Notes: a model not told the origin generated them from the letters alone. Counted from the stretch's first letter, positions 18,181-33,831 are shown. The stretch is DNA of 64,000 nt from Synechococcaceae cyanobacterium (GCA_947378425.1 CANCJV010000002.1:1-64000); one strand, 5' to 3'. Numbers and translations are program-made.

Positions 18181-18501
18181 TCAGAGCTTGACTTCGATGT
18201 CGACACCACTGGGCAGATCCAGTTTCATCAGAGCGTCGATCGTCTTGGCGGTGGGGCTGTAGATGTCGATGATGCGGCGATGGGTGCGGGTCTCGAAGTG
18301 CTCGCGGGAATCCTTGTCGACGTGGGGCGAGCGCAGCACGCAGTAGATCTTGCGCTTCGTCGGCAGAGGAATCGGACCGATCGCTGTGGCGGCCGTGTGG
18401 TCGGCGGTTTCAATGATCTTGTCGCAGGACAGATCCAGCATGCGGCGATCAAACGCCTTCAGGCGGATGCGGATCTTCTGCTGAGCGATGGCGGTGGACA
18501 T
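18181..18501 (-). CDS. rpsJ: 30S ribosomal protein S10
   Basis: A 106-residue protein of normal S10 length with [23 protein letters not shown], the T-rich [35 protein letters not shown] loop and the C-terminal VDIEVKL. S10 is a small-subunit head protein and NusE transcription antitermination factor. As usual in cyanobacteria it is the last gene of the rpsL-rpsG-fusA-tuf-rpsJ operon. Confidence 0.97.
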   Translation of the reverse strand: MSTAIAQQKIRIRLKAFDRRMLDLSCDKIIETADHTAATAIGPIPLPTKRKIYCVLRSPHVDKDSREHFETRTHRRIIDIYSPTAKTIDALMKLDLPSGVDIEVKL

Positions 18502-18643
18502 GGCGAAATGCGGAAAGGGGCGCAGGGGTCACCGCGCAGGGTGAGGAAGCCTGGGGCATGGCGCCCTGGCTTCTCAAGGTGGACATCGAACCGGGTCGTT
18601 CCGGTTGTCGAGGTGCTCAAGGCAGGATCGGCCTTGGGAAAGT

Positions 18644-18670
18644 GGGTGGGAAACCAACGGAATCCCACCC
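18644..18670 (-). terminator. Hairpin between tuf and rpsJ
   Basis: GGGTGGGA (18644-18651) pairs perfectly with TCCCACCC (18663-18670), an 8-bp stem with an 11-base loop, 37 bases after the tuf stop. It lacks a strong T-run and could be a partial terminator or processing point in the 205-base tuf-rpsJ spacer. Confidence 0.45.
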
Positions 18671-18706
18671 TTTGAACTTAGATCAGCGAGCTGCTGAAAA
18701 GGCTGA

Positions 18707-19936
<1,230 letters not shown>

Positions 19937-19978
19937 GGAAGGAAAGAATCGGGGTGGTGGGTTGGGTGGATGGGAAGA

Positions 19979-22054
19979 TCAGGAATTGCCCTGATTCTTG
20001 GAGATGATGGCTTCAGCGACGTTGCGAGGAACCTCCTCGTAGTGGCTGAACTCCATGGAGAAAATACCCCGACCCTGGGTCATGGATCGGAGTTGGGTGG
20101 CGTAGCCGAACATCTCGGCCAGAGGCACCTTGGCCTGGACCTTGGACTGCCCGTTGTCGACGGACTGGCCCTCAACCTGGCCGCGGCGGGAGGAGAGATC
20201 GCCGATGACGGAACCGAGATAATCCTCGGGCACCTCGACCTCCACCTTCATCATTGGTTCAAGCAGTACAGGATTGCACTTTTTGACGCCATCTTTGAAG
20301 GCCAGGGAACCGGCGATCTTGAACGCCATTTCCGATGAGTCGACGTCGTGGTAGGAACCATCGACCATGGTGACCCTGACATCGATCATCGGGAAACCAG
20401 CAATCACGCCGGATTGGCAGGTTTCCTTCATGCCGGCTTCCGCCGGTCCGATGTACTCCTTGGGAACGATGCCGCCAACAATCTTGTTGACGAATACGAA
20501 CCCTGTACCCGGCTCGCCGGGCTGCATTTCGATCACAACATGGCCGTATTGGCCTTTGCCACCGGTCTGACGGGCGAACTTGCCTTCACCCTTGGCGCTG
20601 GCGCGGATGGTTTCGCGATAGGAAACCTGCGGAGCACCGATGTTGGCCTCCACCTTGAACTCGCGCAGCATGCGATCGACCAGGATTTCCAGGTGCAGTT
20701 CGCCCATGCCGGCGATCACGGTCTGGCTGGTTTCGGGATCGGTGGAGACCCGGAAGGTCGGATCTTCTTCGGACAGTGATTGCAGGGCCTTGGAGAGTTT
20801 CTCCATATCGCCTTTGGTCTTCGGCTCGACCGCCACCGATATCACCGGCTCTGGGATGAACAGGGACTCGAGGATGATCGGATCACTGTCGACGCAGAGG
20901 GTGTCACCGGTGGTGGTGTCCTTGAGTCCCAGCACCGCGCCGAGATCGCCGGCCCTCAGCTCGTCCACTTCCTCGCGGTCGTCGGCCTTGAGCAGGATCA
21001 GTCGTGAAATGCGCTCCTTTTTGTCCTTGGTGGAGTTCATGACGTAGCTGCCTTTCTGCAGCACGCCGCTATACATCCGAATGAAGGTGAGCTTGCCATA
21101 GGGATCGGCCATCACCTTGAACGCCAGGGCGCTGAAGGGAGCGTTGTCGTCGCAGGCACGGGTGGATTCGGTGCCGTCAGGCAGCAGGCCGGTGATCGGC
21201 GGCACGTCAACGGGGGCAGGCAGGTAGTCGACCACCGCATCCAGCACTAGCTGGACCCCTTTGTTCTTGAAGGCGGAGCCGCAGAGGATCGGCACGAGGC
21301 CGTGCCTGACCACACCTTCACGGATGCCCTTGATCAACTGAGCTTCGGTCAGCTCGCCGTTTTCGAGATAGGCATCGAGCAGGACTTCGTCATTCTCGGC
21401 GACGGTTTCCATCAGTTTGTCGCGCCAGAGGTCAACCTCGTCCCTCATGGCGTCGGGGACTTCTTCCTCAATGATGTCGGTGCCGAGATCATTGGTGTAG
21501 ATGATCGCTTTGTTGCGAACCAGGTCGATGATCCCCTTGAGGTCGCCTTCAGCGCCGATCGGCAGCTGGATGGGGGCTGCGTTGGCCTTGAGACGATCCT
21601 TGATCTGCTCGTAGACCTTGAGGAAATTCGCGCCCGTGCGGTCCATCTTGTTGACGAACACGATGCGGGGCACGTTGTAGCGGTCGGCCTGGCGCCAGAC
21701 CGTTTCCGATTGGGGTTGGACCCCACCCACGGCGCAGAACACGGCCACCACGCCATCAAGGACGCGCATGGAGCGCTCCACCTCAATGGTGAAGTCGACG
21801 TGACCGGGGGTATCGATGATGTTGATGCGGTTGTCTTTCCAGCTGGTGGAAATGGCGGCCGCGGTGATCGTGATGCCTCGCTCTCGCTCCTGCTCCATCC
21901 AGTCGGTGACGGCGGCTCCGTCGTGCACCTCACCCATCTTGTGGACCACACCGGAATAAAAGAGAATCCGTTCGGTGGTGGTGGTTTTGCCTGCGTCAAT
22001 ATGGGCGGCGATCCCGATATTTCTGACGCGGTCGAGGGGGTAGGCGCGTGCCAC
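19979..22054 (-). CDS. fusA: Elongation factor G
   Basis: 691 residues beginning at GTG 22054 (translated [15 protein letters not shown]). GTPase motifs [22 protein letters not shown] and [10 protein letters not shown] are intact, followed by the domain II-V arrangement and the C-terminal [21 protein letters not shown]. It drives translocation. It sits between rpsG and tuf. Confidence 0.97.
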   Translation of the reverse strand: MARAYPLDRVRNIGIAAHIDAGKTTTTERILFYSGVVHKMGEVHDGAAVTDWMEQERERGITITAAAISTSWKDNRINIIDTPGHVDFTIEVERSMRVLDGVVAVFCAVGGVQPQSETVWRQADRYNVPRIVFVNKMDRTGANFLKVYEQIKDRLKANAAPIQLPIGAEGDLKGIIDLVRNKAIIYTNDLGTDIIEEEVPDAMRDEVDLWRDKLMETVAENDEVLLDAYLENGELTEAQLIKGIREGVVRHGLVPILCGSAFKNKGVQLVLDAVVDYLPAPVDVPPITGLLPDGTESTRACDDNAPFSALAFKVMADPYGKLTFIRMYSGVLQKGSYVMNSTKDKKERISRLILLKADDREEVDELRAGDLGAVLGLKDTTTGDTLCVDSDPIILESLFIPEPVISVAVEPKTKGDMEKLSKALQSLSEEDPTFRVSTDPETSQTVIAGMGELHLEILVDRMLREFKVEANIGAPQVSYRETIRASAKGEGKFARQTGGKGQYGHVVIEMQPGEPGTGFVFVNKIVGGIVPKEYIGPAEAGMKETCQSGVIAGFPMIDVRVTMVDGSYHDVDSSEMAFKIAGSLAFKDGVKKCNPVLLEPMMKVEVEVPEDYLGSVIGDLSSRRGQVEGQSVDNGQSKVQAKVPLAEMFGYATQLRSMTQGRGIFSMEFSHYEEVPRNVAEAIISKNQGNS

Positions 22055-22166
22055 TGACGAGTTCTCCGGGTGGGGTCAACAAAAGGCGGACATTACTTTA
22101 CAGACCAGCCTTCGCTCTGGTCTGAGGGGGAATCGGGGCCGCCCTGGCAGCCGCTTCCCGCCGGGC

Positions 22167-22637
22167 TCAATAGCGGTAGTGGGCGAAGGCCTTGTTGGCC
22201 TCGGCCATCTTGTGGGTTTCTTCCCGTTTGCGAACGGCGCTGCCGGCTTCGTTGGCCGCGTCCATCAGTTCACCGGCCAGCTTCTGGGCCATGGAGCGGC
22301 CGTTGCGGGCGCGTGAGAAGTTGACCAGCCAGCGCAGGGCCATGGCTGTGCCGCGGTCCTGGCGGACTTCCATCGGCACCTGATAGGTGGCACCGCCGAC
22401 CCGGCGAGCCCGCACTTCCACCAGGGGGGTGGCATTGCGGACGGCCGTTTCGAACAGTTCGAGCGGATCGCCGCCGGTGCGGTCGTTGATCAGGCTGAAG
22501 GCGTCTGAAAGGATCCGCTGGGCCGTGGATTTTTTGCCGTGCTTCATCAGCCGGGCGACGATCATCGAGGCCAGGCGGCTGTTGAACTGGGGATCCGGCA
22601 GGACCGGGCGCTTCTCGGCGGCGTTGCGGCGGGACAT
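22167..22637 (-). CDS. rpsG: 30S ribosomal protein S7
   Basis: A 156-residue S7 starting [22 protein letters not shown], with [23 protein letters not shown] and a C-terminal [15 protein letters not shown]. Normal length. It binds the 3' major domain of 16S rRNA. Located 72 bases after rpsL in the same operon. Confidence 0.97.
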   Translation of the reverse strand: MSRRNAAEKRPVLPDPQFNSRLASMIVARLMKHGKKSTAQRILSDAFSLINDRTGGDPLELFETAVRNATPLVEVRARRVGGATYQVPMEVRQDRGTAMALRWLVNFSRARNGRSMAQKLAGELMDAANEAGSAVRKREETHKMAEANKAFAHYRY

Positions 22638-22709
22638 GGAACGGGAAGGGAAAAGGCGGGGGAGTTCAGAGCGAAACGGCGGGGGACCCCGGAGTCGGGA
22701 TCCGTCCCA

Positions 22710-23084
22710 TCAGGACTTGGGTGTCTTGGCGCCGTACTTGGAGCGGGACTGGCGGCGATCCTTGACACCGGCGGTGTCCAGGGTGCCCCGGATGATGTGG
22801 TAGCGCACCCCAGGGAGATCCTTGACCCGGCCGCCCCGGATCAGCACCACGGAGTGCTCCTGGAGGTTGTGGCCGATGCCCGGGATGTAGGCGGTGACCT
22901 CAAACCCTGAGGTGAGCCGCACCCGGGCAACCTTGCGCAGGGCCGAGTTGGGTTTCTTCGGGGTGGAGGTGTACACACGGGTGCACACGCCACGCCGCTC
23001 CGGACAGGAGCGCAGGGCTGGCGATTTCGTCTTGCGGGTGAGACGCTGCCGCTCGGTGCGGATCAGCTGCTGGATAGTGGGCAT
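22710..23084 (-). CDS. rpsL: 30S ribosomal protein S12
   Basis: A 124-residue S12 starting [24 protein letters not shown] with [37 protein letters not shown] and the [29 protein letters not shown] loop. The decoding-centre lysines of PKKPNS and the GVRYH loop are normal. First gene of the str operon. Confidence 0.97.
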   Translation of the reverse strand: MPTIQQLIRTERQRLTRKTKSPALRSCPERRGVCTRVYTSTPKKPNSALRKVARVRLTSGFEVTAYIPGIGHNLQEHSVVLIRGGRVKDLPGVRYHIIRGTLDTAGVKDRRQSRSKYGAKTPKS

Positions 23085-23151
23085 CGAGGGCCGTCAGGGC
23101 TGGTCGGTGCGAACAGGTCGGGCAACCGACCGATTTCGACAATCCGTCACC

Positions 23152-23508
23152 TTACTGCCCCGCCGTCCCCCTGCCAGGGTCGCGGCTGAAGGCGGCTCCG
23201 CAGGCACAGCTGCGCACGTCGTCGCCGGGGCGCACGAGGAAGCCGCCGCCGCTGAGGTCGCCCTTGTAGTCGAGCTGCAGGCCGGTGAGCAGCGCCAGCT
23301 GGGGAGCCGGGGCATAGAGGGTGACGCCATCGGCGCGGGCCACGGGGGTGCCGGCGAGATGGCCTGGGCGCAGGCGGATGGTCCAGCGTTCGCAGCTGCC
23401 ATCGAGCAGGTCGATGTGCATCAGCCCCGGCGTGCCGGCCACCGCGGCCTGACGGCACAGCTCGGCGGCGGCGGCGGCGGTGAGGCGCAGGCTGTGGCCC
23501 CTGGGCAC
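23152..23508 (-). CDS. HesB/IscA-family iron-sulfur protein
   Basis: A 118-residue protein from GTG 23508. The region GLQLDYKGDLSGGGFLVRPGDDVRSCACGAAFS matches the second half of A-type carriers, including the CxCG near the C-terminus. The first conserved Cys of canonical IscA (in the N-terminal strand) is not obvious; the N-terminal half has Cys only in ELCRQ and GSCERW. It could be an A-type carrier with altered cluster ligation. It lies upstream in the same direction as the phosphodiester glycosidase gene stop but 29 bases from it, and 67 bases downstream of the rpsL start region. Confidence 0.72.
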   Translation of the reverse strand: MPRGHSLRLTAAAAAELCRQAAVAGTPGLMHIDLLDGSCERWTIRLRPGHLAGTPVARADGVTLYAPAPQLALLTGLQLDYKGDLSGGGFLVRPGDDVRSCACGAAFSRDPGRGTAGQ

Positions 23509-23537
23509 GGTGGATGCTGCGGCAGCTCGACAGTCTG

Positions 23538-25448
23538 TCAGTTACCGGCCAGTCGGCTCGCTCGGGCAGCTGTCCCGGCGCCGTAGCCCTGGCCGCTGCT
23601 CGGCACCAACCCCAGACCGTTGTGCACGGCGCCGGCCACACCGCGGCCCTTGACGGTATGGGCGCCCCCCATCACCAGGCCGGTGGAACTGCCGCCATCG
23701 AGGTTGAGGGCGTCCCTCAGGCCCAGTCCCTGCAGCAGCGCGGCTGTCTCGGCGAGGGTCGGGCCCTCCTGACCCACCCCTTCGAGGGTGATCAGCTCGA
23801 TTCTGGTGCCGTCGCTGCCGATCACGGTGCGGGGGGCGCCCTGGCTCAGGAAAGCGGCGCCGAACCCTTCGGCTGTCCCGTTCAACACCAGCTGGCCATT
23901 CAGCAGCAGCAGCGGGCCACCCCCCAGCACGTTGGAGGCCAGGCCCACCGGATCACTCGGGCGCGACTCCAGGCTCAGGGGTTCGCCTTCCTGCCAGGGC
24001 AGCTCGGTGCCCGCTCGGCCCACCAGCACCATGTCGCCGGGGGCCAGGGCCACTCCGGCCGCCAGACGGGCTGGGTCGAAGCGCTGCACCACCACGCCAT
24101 TGCGCAGCAGCAGGCCGCTTTCGCCGTTGCTCAGGGCGCGATACCAGGGCCCCCACTCGCTTGTGTAACGGCTGATGCCGCGCTGCACGTAGCCGCTGTT
24201 GACGACCTGGACCGGCCAGCGCTGGCCGCTGCGATCGAGCAGCCATTCCTGGAGTTGCAGCCTGCCGAATCGGGGCAGCCTGCGGCTCTCCCAGCCCACG
24301 GCTCCCCGGTTCAGGATCGGCCCGGACAGCCAGTGTCCCTGTTGGCGCAGGGCGCCCAGGGGCAGGCGCCGAATCCGGTTGAAGAAACCGCCGTTGATGG
24401 CCACCAGGGCATCGGAGCGCTGGGCCAGGTCGGTGAGGGAACTCAGCCCTTCCATGCTGCCGCCGCGGCTCAGGGGCTGGAGTTCCAGGGGCGCTGAGCG
24501 GGGGTCGAGGCTGACCCGATTCAGCTTGAAGCTGAGGCTGCCCAGGCGCAGGACCTGGCGGTCCCAGCGAAGGTCTTTGCCGAGCAGGGCCAGCAGTCTC
24601 GGATCGAAGCGCGGCGGGGCCAGGTCGGCGCTGGGCTGGGGGCCTTCTCCAGGCAGGTCGATCACCACCCGGCTGGGATTGGCCAGGGTGAGGATGCGGC
24701 TGGCCCTGGATCCGGATGGGGTGGTCAGCACCAGCGCCTCGGCCCCCTGGCGTACCCCGAGGCCCCGCTGGCTCAGCTCCGCCTGCTGGCCGCTGTTGCT
24801 CCATAGGCCCAGTTCCAGGCCTTCCTCACTGCTGCGCACGATGGCGGGGCCGTCGAGATCCAGCACGATCCGCCGCTGGCCAGGCTGACGGGCCGCCCGC
24901 ACCTGCAGCAGGTGCGCCGGCGGAAGCTGCAGTTCCAGGGTGTCGCCGGCGCTGCTGCGGCTGACGCCCACCGCCTCCAGCAGCCACGCCACCTCGACCG
25001 CCACCTCATCGCCCAGGCTGCGCTGGCCGGTCGCCGGCACGATCAGCTCCTGGCCGTACCAATCCAGAGCCAGGCTGCCATCGGCCCGGCTGCTGCTGTT
25101 GAACCCCAGTTGGGCCTGAAGCACCTCCAGGGGCAGCCAGAGCTGCTCGCTCCGCTCCGCTCCGGAAGGCTGTCGCAGCCAGGCGGCCTGCTGGGTGCGT
25201 CCATTGATCCGCAGTCGGTGGCCCTGCTGGAGCCCCGCTCCGCTGGGCAGGACCGGCTGGATTGCCGAGGGCTGGTGACGGGGAGTGGGGCCCGGGCTCT
25301 CCAGCACGGGCGGTGGCGGTGGTGGTGTCGCCCAGGCGGGCGTCGCGAGCGGAGCCGCGCTCGAGGCTGCCGCGAGCATGGGAGCGGCGAACAGCGGTGC
25401 GGCATTGACAAGGGTCGTGGCAAGAACCTTCCAGGTGGCCATGGCCAT
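23538..25448 (-). CDS. Secreted phosphodiester glycosidase (NAGPA) family protein
   Basis: A 636-residue protein with a signal peptide (WKVLATTLVNAAPLFAAPMLAAASSAAPLATPAWA) after a start at 25448 or the second Met at 25442. Residues about 85-180 look like a copper-amine-oxidase-N/stalk-type domain, and 180-300 like an AMIN-type beta domain. The C-terminal half is the phosphodiester glycosidase domain: VAINGGFFNRIRRLPLGAL, VLGGGPLLLLNGQ and the terminal LNLDGGSSTGLVMGG. The family includes the human uncovering enzyme; bacterial members act on envelope polysaccharides. Likely periplasmic. It is divergent from gltB. Confidence 0.82.
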   Translation of the reverse strand: MAMATWKVLATTLVNAAPLFAAPMLAAASSAAPLATPAWATPPPPPPVLESPGPTPRHQPSAIQPVLPSGAGLQQGHRLRINGRTQQAAWLRQPSGAERSEQLWLPLEVLQAQLGFNSSSRADGSLALDWYGQELIVPATGQRSLGDEVAVEVAWLLEAVGVSRSSAGDTLELQLPPAHLLQVRAARQPGQRRIVLDLDGPAIVRSSEEGLELGLWSNSGQQAELSQRGLGVRQGAEALVLTTPSGSRASRILTLANPSRVVIDLPGEGPQPSADLAPPRFDPRLLALLGKDLRWDRQVLRLGSLSFKLNRVSLDPRSAPLELQPLSRGGSMEGLSSLTDLAQRSDALVAINGGFFNRIRRLPLGALRQQGHWLSGPILNRGAVGWESRRLPRFGRLQLQEWLLDRSGQRWPVQVVNSGYVQRGISRYTSEWGPWYRALSNGESGLLLRNGVVVQRFDPARLAAGVALAPGDMVLVGRAGTELPWQEGEPLSLESRPSDPVGLASNVLGGGPLLLLNGQLVLNGTAEGFGAAFLSQGAPRTVIGSDGTRIELITLEGVGQEGPTLAETAALLQGLGLRDALNLDGGSSTGLVMGGAHTVKGRGVAGAVHNGLGLVPSSGQGYGAGTAARASRLAGN

Positions 25449-25717
25449 GGCGGATGTTGCCGGGTTCCGAAAGGTAGCCCCTGCGAACCTTCCCAGGAAT
25501 ACGGCTGCCTAGGATCTCCCTCCCGCCAGGACAATGGCTTCCCGCCATCGTTCCGTGCCTGTCCCTTGGGCTGGTCCCCTGGGCTGGTTCACAGTCGGCA
25601 CGCCAGCCCGGGCTTTCCGGGCGGTGATCTCGAAGCTGCCGATCCCCAGCTGCCATGCTGCCGGGCCTCACAGCTGCAACCACGGCCCCCTTTCATTCGC
25701 CGCTCGCGTCCTGGTCC

Positions 25718-30346
<4,629 letters not shown>

Positions 30347-30353
30347 TGGCAGG

Positions 30354-30379
30354 CCCCACCTCAGGTTGTGGGGGTGGGG
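30354..30379. terminator. GC-rich hairpin between gltB and the small secreted gene
   Basis: CCCCACC (30354-30360) and GGTGGGG (30373-30379) form a 7-bp stem just after the gltB stop, between two convergent genes. No T-run follows, so its strength as a terminator is uncertain. Confidence 0.4.
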
Positions 30380-30406
30380 ATCACACGCGCTGCTGGAGAA
30401 AGAAGG

Positions 30407-30766
30407 TCAGAAATCATTGCAAACTTTCCTGATCATCGCGAAGGTGTCGTCCTTGTTCATACCTGCAACGGCAATGGCGGCTCCGCCCAGTTTGGTGCTG
30501 CAACTCAACGTGATGGACAGCGATTTGTCGTTGTGATCGGCGCGGAAATCTTGCATTGAGCCACTGCCTGCAACCTCAATGTTGTCGGTAAAATCATTTT
30601 TTAGCGATTTTTCTGCTTGCTTGAGGGATGCTTCCATGCTGTTGACGCCCAGCACCAGGCCGGCGTAGACGTATGGGATTGCCTGGGCTGGCTGACTCCA
30701 GAAGGGTGCCAGAGCAGCCGAGACGAAGAGGGACGCAAGCGCTTGCCGCGTGATTGTTGATTGTAT
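30407..30766 (-). CDS. Small exported protein of unknown function, start unclear
   Basis: The conserved-looking part, beginning at GTG 30655 (MLGVNSMEASLKQAEKSL) and ending CNDF, is 82 residues. Reading upstream in the same frame there is a clear signal peptide, LASLFVSAALAPFWSQPAQA, before IPYVYAG, but no ATG, GTG or TTG: the first in-frame stop is at about 30775-30777 and the only candidate is an ATA at 30764-30766. A GTG in another frame (30772-30774) would read MNKYNQQ, so a one-base frameshift near the start is possible. I do not recognise the family. The DNA is more AT-rich than its neighbours. Confidence 0.5.
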   Translation of the reverse strand: MQSTITRQALASLFVSAALAPFWSQPAQAIPYVYAGLVLGVNSMEASLKQAEKSLKNDFTDNIEVAGSGSMQDFRADHNDKSLSITLSCSTKLGGAAIAVAGMNKDDTFAMIRKVCNDF

Positions 30767-30803
30767 TTGTTCACTTTAATCTACTCTCCAAAGCTTATTT
30801 TGT

Positions 30804-31736
30804 TCAGCGCGGATGCTCGTTCATCAGCCGCTGCACTTCGCCGGCGTGGTAACTGCTGCGGGTGAGCGGTGAGCTGACCACCTGCAGGAAGCCCAGCTCC
30901 TGCTCACCGTGCTGGCGGAAGGACTCGAACTGCTCCGGGGTCACGAAGCGATCCACCGGCAGGTGCCTGGGTCCCGGCGAGAGGTACTGGCCGATGGTCA
31001 CGATGTCGACGGCATGGGCCCGCAGGTCGGCCAGCACCGCGTGCACTTCGGTGTCGGTTTCACCCAGGCCGGTCATCAGACCCGATTTGGTGTAGGTGCG
31101 CGGCCAACCCTGTCGCACCCGCTGCAGCAGCTCCAGCGAGCGGCTGTAGATCCCTTGAGGCCTGGCTTTTTTGTAGAGGCGCGGCACGGTCTCAATGTTG
31201 TGGTTGAGCACCTCCGGGGCGCCGGCCATCACCGCCGCCAGGGCCTCCCAGTTGCCGCAGAAATCCGGGATCAACAGCTCGATCGTCGTCAGGGGCGAGC
31301 GCCGGCGCACCTGGGCGATGCAGGCCACGAACTGGCTGGCACCGCCATCGGCGAGGTCGTCGCGATTGACCGAGGTGATCACCACATGGCTGAGGCCCAG
31401 TCGGGCCACGGCTTCCCCCAGCCGCTCCGGCTCGCTGGGATCAAGAGCCCGCACGCTCTTGTCGAAGTCGATGTCGCAGTAGGGGCAGGCCCGGGTGCAG
31501 CCCGGCCCCATGATCAAGAACGTGGCGGTGCCGCTGGCGAAGCACTCGCCGATGTTGGGGCAGCTGGCCTCCTGACAGACGGTGTTCAGGTTCAGGTCGA
31601 CCAGCAGATCGGCCACGGCGCCGATGCGCTGACGCTGGGGCGCCTTCACCCGCAGCCACGGGGGTTTGAGGCCCGCCTGGCCTTCCCCTGCGGGACGTGA
31701 CGTCTGGAGGTTGCCGGCCGTCCCCGGATTCGTCAT
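30804..31736 (-). CDS. lipA: Lipoyl synthase
   Basis: 310 residues from ATG 31736 ([15 protein letters not shown]); the frame extends to 31838 with non-conserved sequence. The auxiliary-cluster motif [12 protein letters not shown] and the radical SAM motif CTRACPYC are intact, with [10 protein letters not shown] and [12 protein letters not shown]. The last residues include [10 protein letters not shown], the conserved Arg-Ser-Ser-Tyr segment. It inserts two sulfurs into octanoyl groups on lipoyl-dependent enzymes. Confidence 0.95.
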   Translation of the reverse strand: MTNPGTAGNLQTSRPAGEGQAGLKPPWLRVKAPQRQRIGAVADLLVDLNLNTVCQEASCPNIGECFASGTATFLIMGPGCTRACPYCDIDFDKSVRALDPSEPERLGEAVARLGLSHVVITSVNRDDLADGGASQFVACIAQVRRRSPLTTIELLIPDFCGNWEALAAVMAGAPEVLNHNIETVPRLYKKARPQGIYSRSLELLQRVRQGWPRTYTKSGLMTGLGETDTEVHAVLADLRAHAVDIVTIGQYLSPGPRHLPVDRFVTPEQFESFRQHGEQELGFLQVVSSPLTRSSYHAGEVQRLMNEHPR

Positions 31737-31896
31737 GGCGCGCTGCGGCGGCTCGTGGCCCAGGACTTTAGGCAGGGACAGCCTGGCCGCTGTCCGGCCT
31801 GGCTCGATCCCGAAGCCACTGGCGATGCCGATGCTCAAGCCGTCCGAGGCGGTTGGCTTCCTGCCTCAGCAGGGCCATCCCTTAAAGTCCAGCTAT

Positions 31897-31970
31897 CGGG
31901 ATGTGGCGCAGCTTGGTAGCGCACTTCGTTCGGGACGAAGGGGCCGCAGGTTCGAATCCTGTCATCCCGA
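31897..31970 (+). tRNA. tRNA-Pro (anticodon CGG)
   Basis: A complete 74-base cloverleaf: acceptor CGGGATG (31897-31903) pairs with CATCCCG (31963-31969), D arm GCGC...GCGC, anticodon stem CTTCG/CGAAG with loop TTCGGGA (anticodon CGG), T arm GCAGG-TTCGAAT-CCTGT, discriminator A. CCA is not encoded. Its 3' end is the integration site of the downstream island. Confidence 0.95.
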
Positions 31971-31977
31971 TTCAACT
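31955..31977 (+). repeat. attL direct repeat (tRNA-Pro 3' end)
   Basis: The 23-bp core begins AATCCTGTCATCCCG and ends ATTCAACT. It is identical to 48819-48841; the flanks differ on both sides (TTCG before versus ATCC; ACC after versus CCA). The first 16 bases are the end of tRNA-Pro. Confidence 0.9.
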
Positions 31978-32032
31978 ACCCCCTGCACCGCTAGCGAACA
32001 GCTAGCGGGAATGGTAAAGCCCAGTCGGGATG

Positions 32033-32085
32033 GCTATAGCGGGTCAGTATACTGGTCCTATAGCTCAGGCGCCTAGCTCAGGCGC
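32033..32085 (+). promoter_or_regulatory. Dyad and direct repeats ahead of the integrase gene
   Basis: GCTATAG (32033-32039) and CTATAGC (32058-32064) form an inverted repeat enclosing the perfect palindrome CAGTATACTG (32045-32054). Directly after come two copies of TAGCTCAGGCGC (32061-32072, 32074-32085). This lies between attL and the integrase ATG and could hold the int promoter/operator and recombinase arm sites. Confidence 0.5.
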
Positions 32086-32095
32086 GAATCCCGAC

Positions 32096-33289
32096 ATGGT
32101 CTCGACCCCCTCCACCGAACTCGGCTGGCTCACCCACGAGCTGCGCCAGTCTGTCTCCCCTTGCCAATTCCGCTACGAGTGGTCAAACGCCCGTCAGGGC
32201 CTCAAGCTGCTGCTCAGCGGCGACTGGGGCAGGCGCCGGACCCACACCACCCGCACCATCCCCGGGGCGGAGGGTCTGCCGATCCGTAAGGGGGCCAGGC
32301 CTCTGAGCACCACCGAGCGGCAACTGGCACTGGCAGCAGGGCTGCGGCTGGTGCGCTCCTGGCTGGATGGTGGCGACACCCGCCAGCGCCGTCGTCCTGC
32401 CGGTCAGCCCTGCGATGCCCTGCTGGACCGGCAACGGCGGATTCTTTTCGATCACATCCGCGCTCGCTCCTGTGGGTTCGCTCGAAAGCGCAAGCTCCTG
32501 CGACATGGTCAGGGGCTCTTTGCCTGGCTGGACCTGCGTGGCTTGGCCCTCGACAGCCCCAATGCGATCGCCTGGACGGGGGACGGAGTCCGACGTGACA
32601 CGGCCAACTACGCCGATCGGCTCTTCGTGGCTCAGTGGGCGATCGAGCTGAACGGGCAGGCATGGGTCCTGCCGAAGCGCCGGCGCGCCCAGGCTCCAAA
32701 GGTGAAGCGCGCCTTCACTGAGGCAGCCACCGACGCCGACATCGAGGCGATCTTCTCGCTGATCAGCGACCCCGTGGCCGAGGCGTTCTGCCGGGCGGTG
32801 GCGGCTACCGGTTGTCGGCCCAGCGAGGTGGCTTACCTCGATTGGAAGGGCTGGGACAGGGATGGGCGGCCGATGGGGCTGCAGGGGTTCTCGCCGAAGG
32901 TCAAGAAGGAGTTCGTCGCCGTCGCGCACCCCAGTCGGTGGCTGGCGGATCTCGATCCTGCGCTGTTGCTGGTTCCCGGCATTGACCCATCCGATCGCTC
33001 GCCAAGCGAAGAGGTGGCGGAGCTGAACACCCGCCATTCCTCCCGCCTGCTGAAGCTGGTTCAGAAGGATCTGGCCGCGGCCGGGTTCACCTGTCTGCCT
33101 ACCTGGACGGATCTGCGGCACCTATGGACGATCAGAGCCCAGGCCGACGGTATGGACCGCAAGACAGCCGCCTTGGCTCAGGCACACAGTGAGCGGATGG
33201 CCGCGGCGGTCTACCTGCGACATGGCGAAAAGCGCCAGACCCTTGCAGGCATCGAGCGCTTTGCTAGTCTTCTGCTAGCGGCCTCTTAG
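32096..33289 (+). CDS. int: Tyrosine recombinase (integrase) of the tRNA-Pro island
   Basis: 397 residues from ATG 32096 (MVSTPSTELGWL). The catalytic domain shows ATGCRPSEV (box I, Arg241), TDLRHLW (box II Arg; the usual first His is Thr here) and AHSERMAAAVYLRHG with the likely nucleophile Tyr373, 24 residues from the end. The N-terminal two-thirds has an Arg-rich core-binding region. It would catalyse integration at tRNA-Pro. A decayed homologous copy of its first part is present at 48957. The next gene starts 2 bases after the stop. Confidence 0.88.
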   Translation: MVSTPSTELGWLTHELRQSVSPCQFRYEWSNARQGLKLLLSGDWGRRRTHTTRTIPGAEGLPIRKGARPLSTTERQLALAAGLRLVRSWLDGGDTRQRRRPAGQPCDALLDRQRRILFDHIRARSCGFARKRKLLRHGQGLFAWLDLRGLALDSPNAIAWTGDGVRRDTANYADRLFVAQWAIELNGQAWVLPKRRRAQAPKVKRAFTEAATDADIEAIFSLISDPVAEAFCRAVAATGCRPSEVAYLDWKGWDRDGRPMGLQGFSPKVKKEFVAVAHPSRWLADLDPALLLVPGIDPSDRSPSEEVAELNTRHSSRLLKLVQKDLAAAGFTCLPTWTDLRHLWTIRAQADGMDRKTAALAQAHSERMAAAVYLRHGEKRQTLAGIERFASLLLAAS

Positions 33290-33291
33290 CC

Positions 33292-33831
33292 ATGGTTTCC
33301 AAGAGCATCCTCCTCAAGGTTTCTCCTGAGGTCCATGCCGGGATCCAGGAGGCAGCAGGCCGGCATCAACGCTCGATGCAGGTCGTGTTGGTGGCCTTGA
33401 TCGAGCGCTGGCTCGCGGCAGGCGGGCCGGACCCCCTGCAGTTCGACATTGGCCAACCTGCGGCGACGCCCTCCTCAGGTGAGGCTGTCGATCGAGAAGC
33501 TCGCCGGGCGATCAAGGCCCTTGTCGAGCGAGTGGGTGATCTCCAGGACCAGGTGGTGGCTCTGAAGGCCAGTAAGGACCAGGATGGGCCAGGCTGGGCG
33601 GAAAGAGTGGTGTCGGGTCTCCTCGGAGGAGCGGAGCACCGTGGGGGACAGAGGACATCAGCGGCCCACCTGTCGTTGGCAGAGCAGCAGTTGCTGGACG
33701 GGGTGTTCGGCCAATCCCCCCGGGCGAAGACGCCAGCACCGGAGTCTGGGGAGTCGATGTTCTCCTCCTACCTGGCAGAGCAGCATGGGAGGGGTAACGA
33801 CTCTGCGGTGGCTCTCGACAGAAGCAGTTGA
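33292..33831 (+). CDS. Ribbon-helix-helix-like small protein downstream of integrase
   Basis: 179 residues. The N-terminus MVSKSILLKVSPEVHAGIQEAAGRHQRSMQVVLVALIERWLA has the beta-strand plus two-helix pattern of Arc/MetJ DNA-binding proteins; a short coiled coil (EARRAIKALVERVGDLQDQVVALKA, about 66-90) follows and the tail is polar. The gene starts 2 bases after integrase, so it is probably co-transcribed and may regulate integration or excision. No specific family recognised. Confidence 0.65.
   Translation: MVSKSILLKVSPEVHAGIQEAAGRHQRSMQVVLVALIERWLAAGGPDPLQFDIGQPAATPSSGEAVDREARRAIKALVERVGDLQDQVVALKASKDQDGPGWAERVVSGLLGGAEHRGGQRTSAAHLSLAEQQLLDGVFGQSPRAKTPAPESGESMFSSYLAEQHGRGNDSAVALDRSS

Noticed and set aside
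32033-32085. A CRISPR leader or array, because of the repeated TAGCTCAGGCGC.
   Set aside because: Only two 12-bp copies with a one-base spacer; no spacers or cas genes are present.
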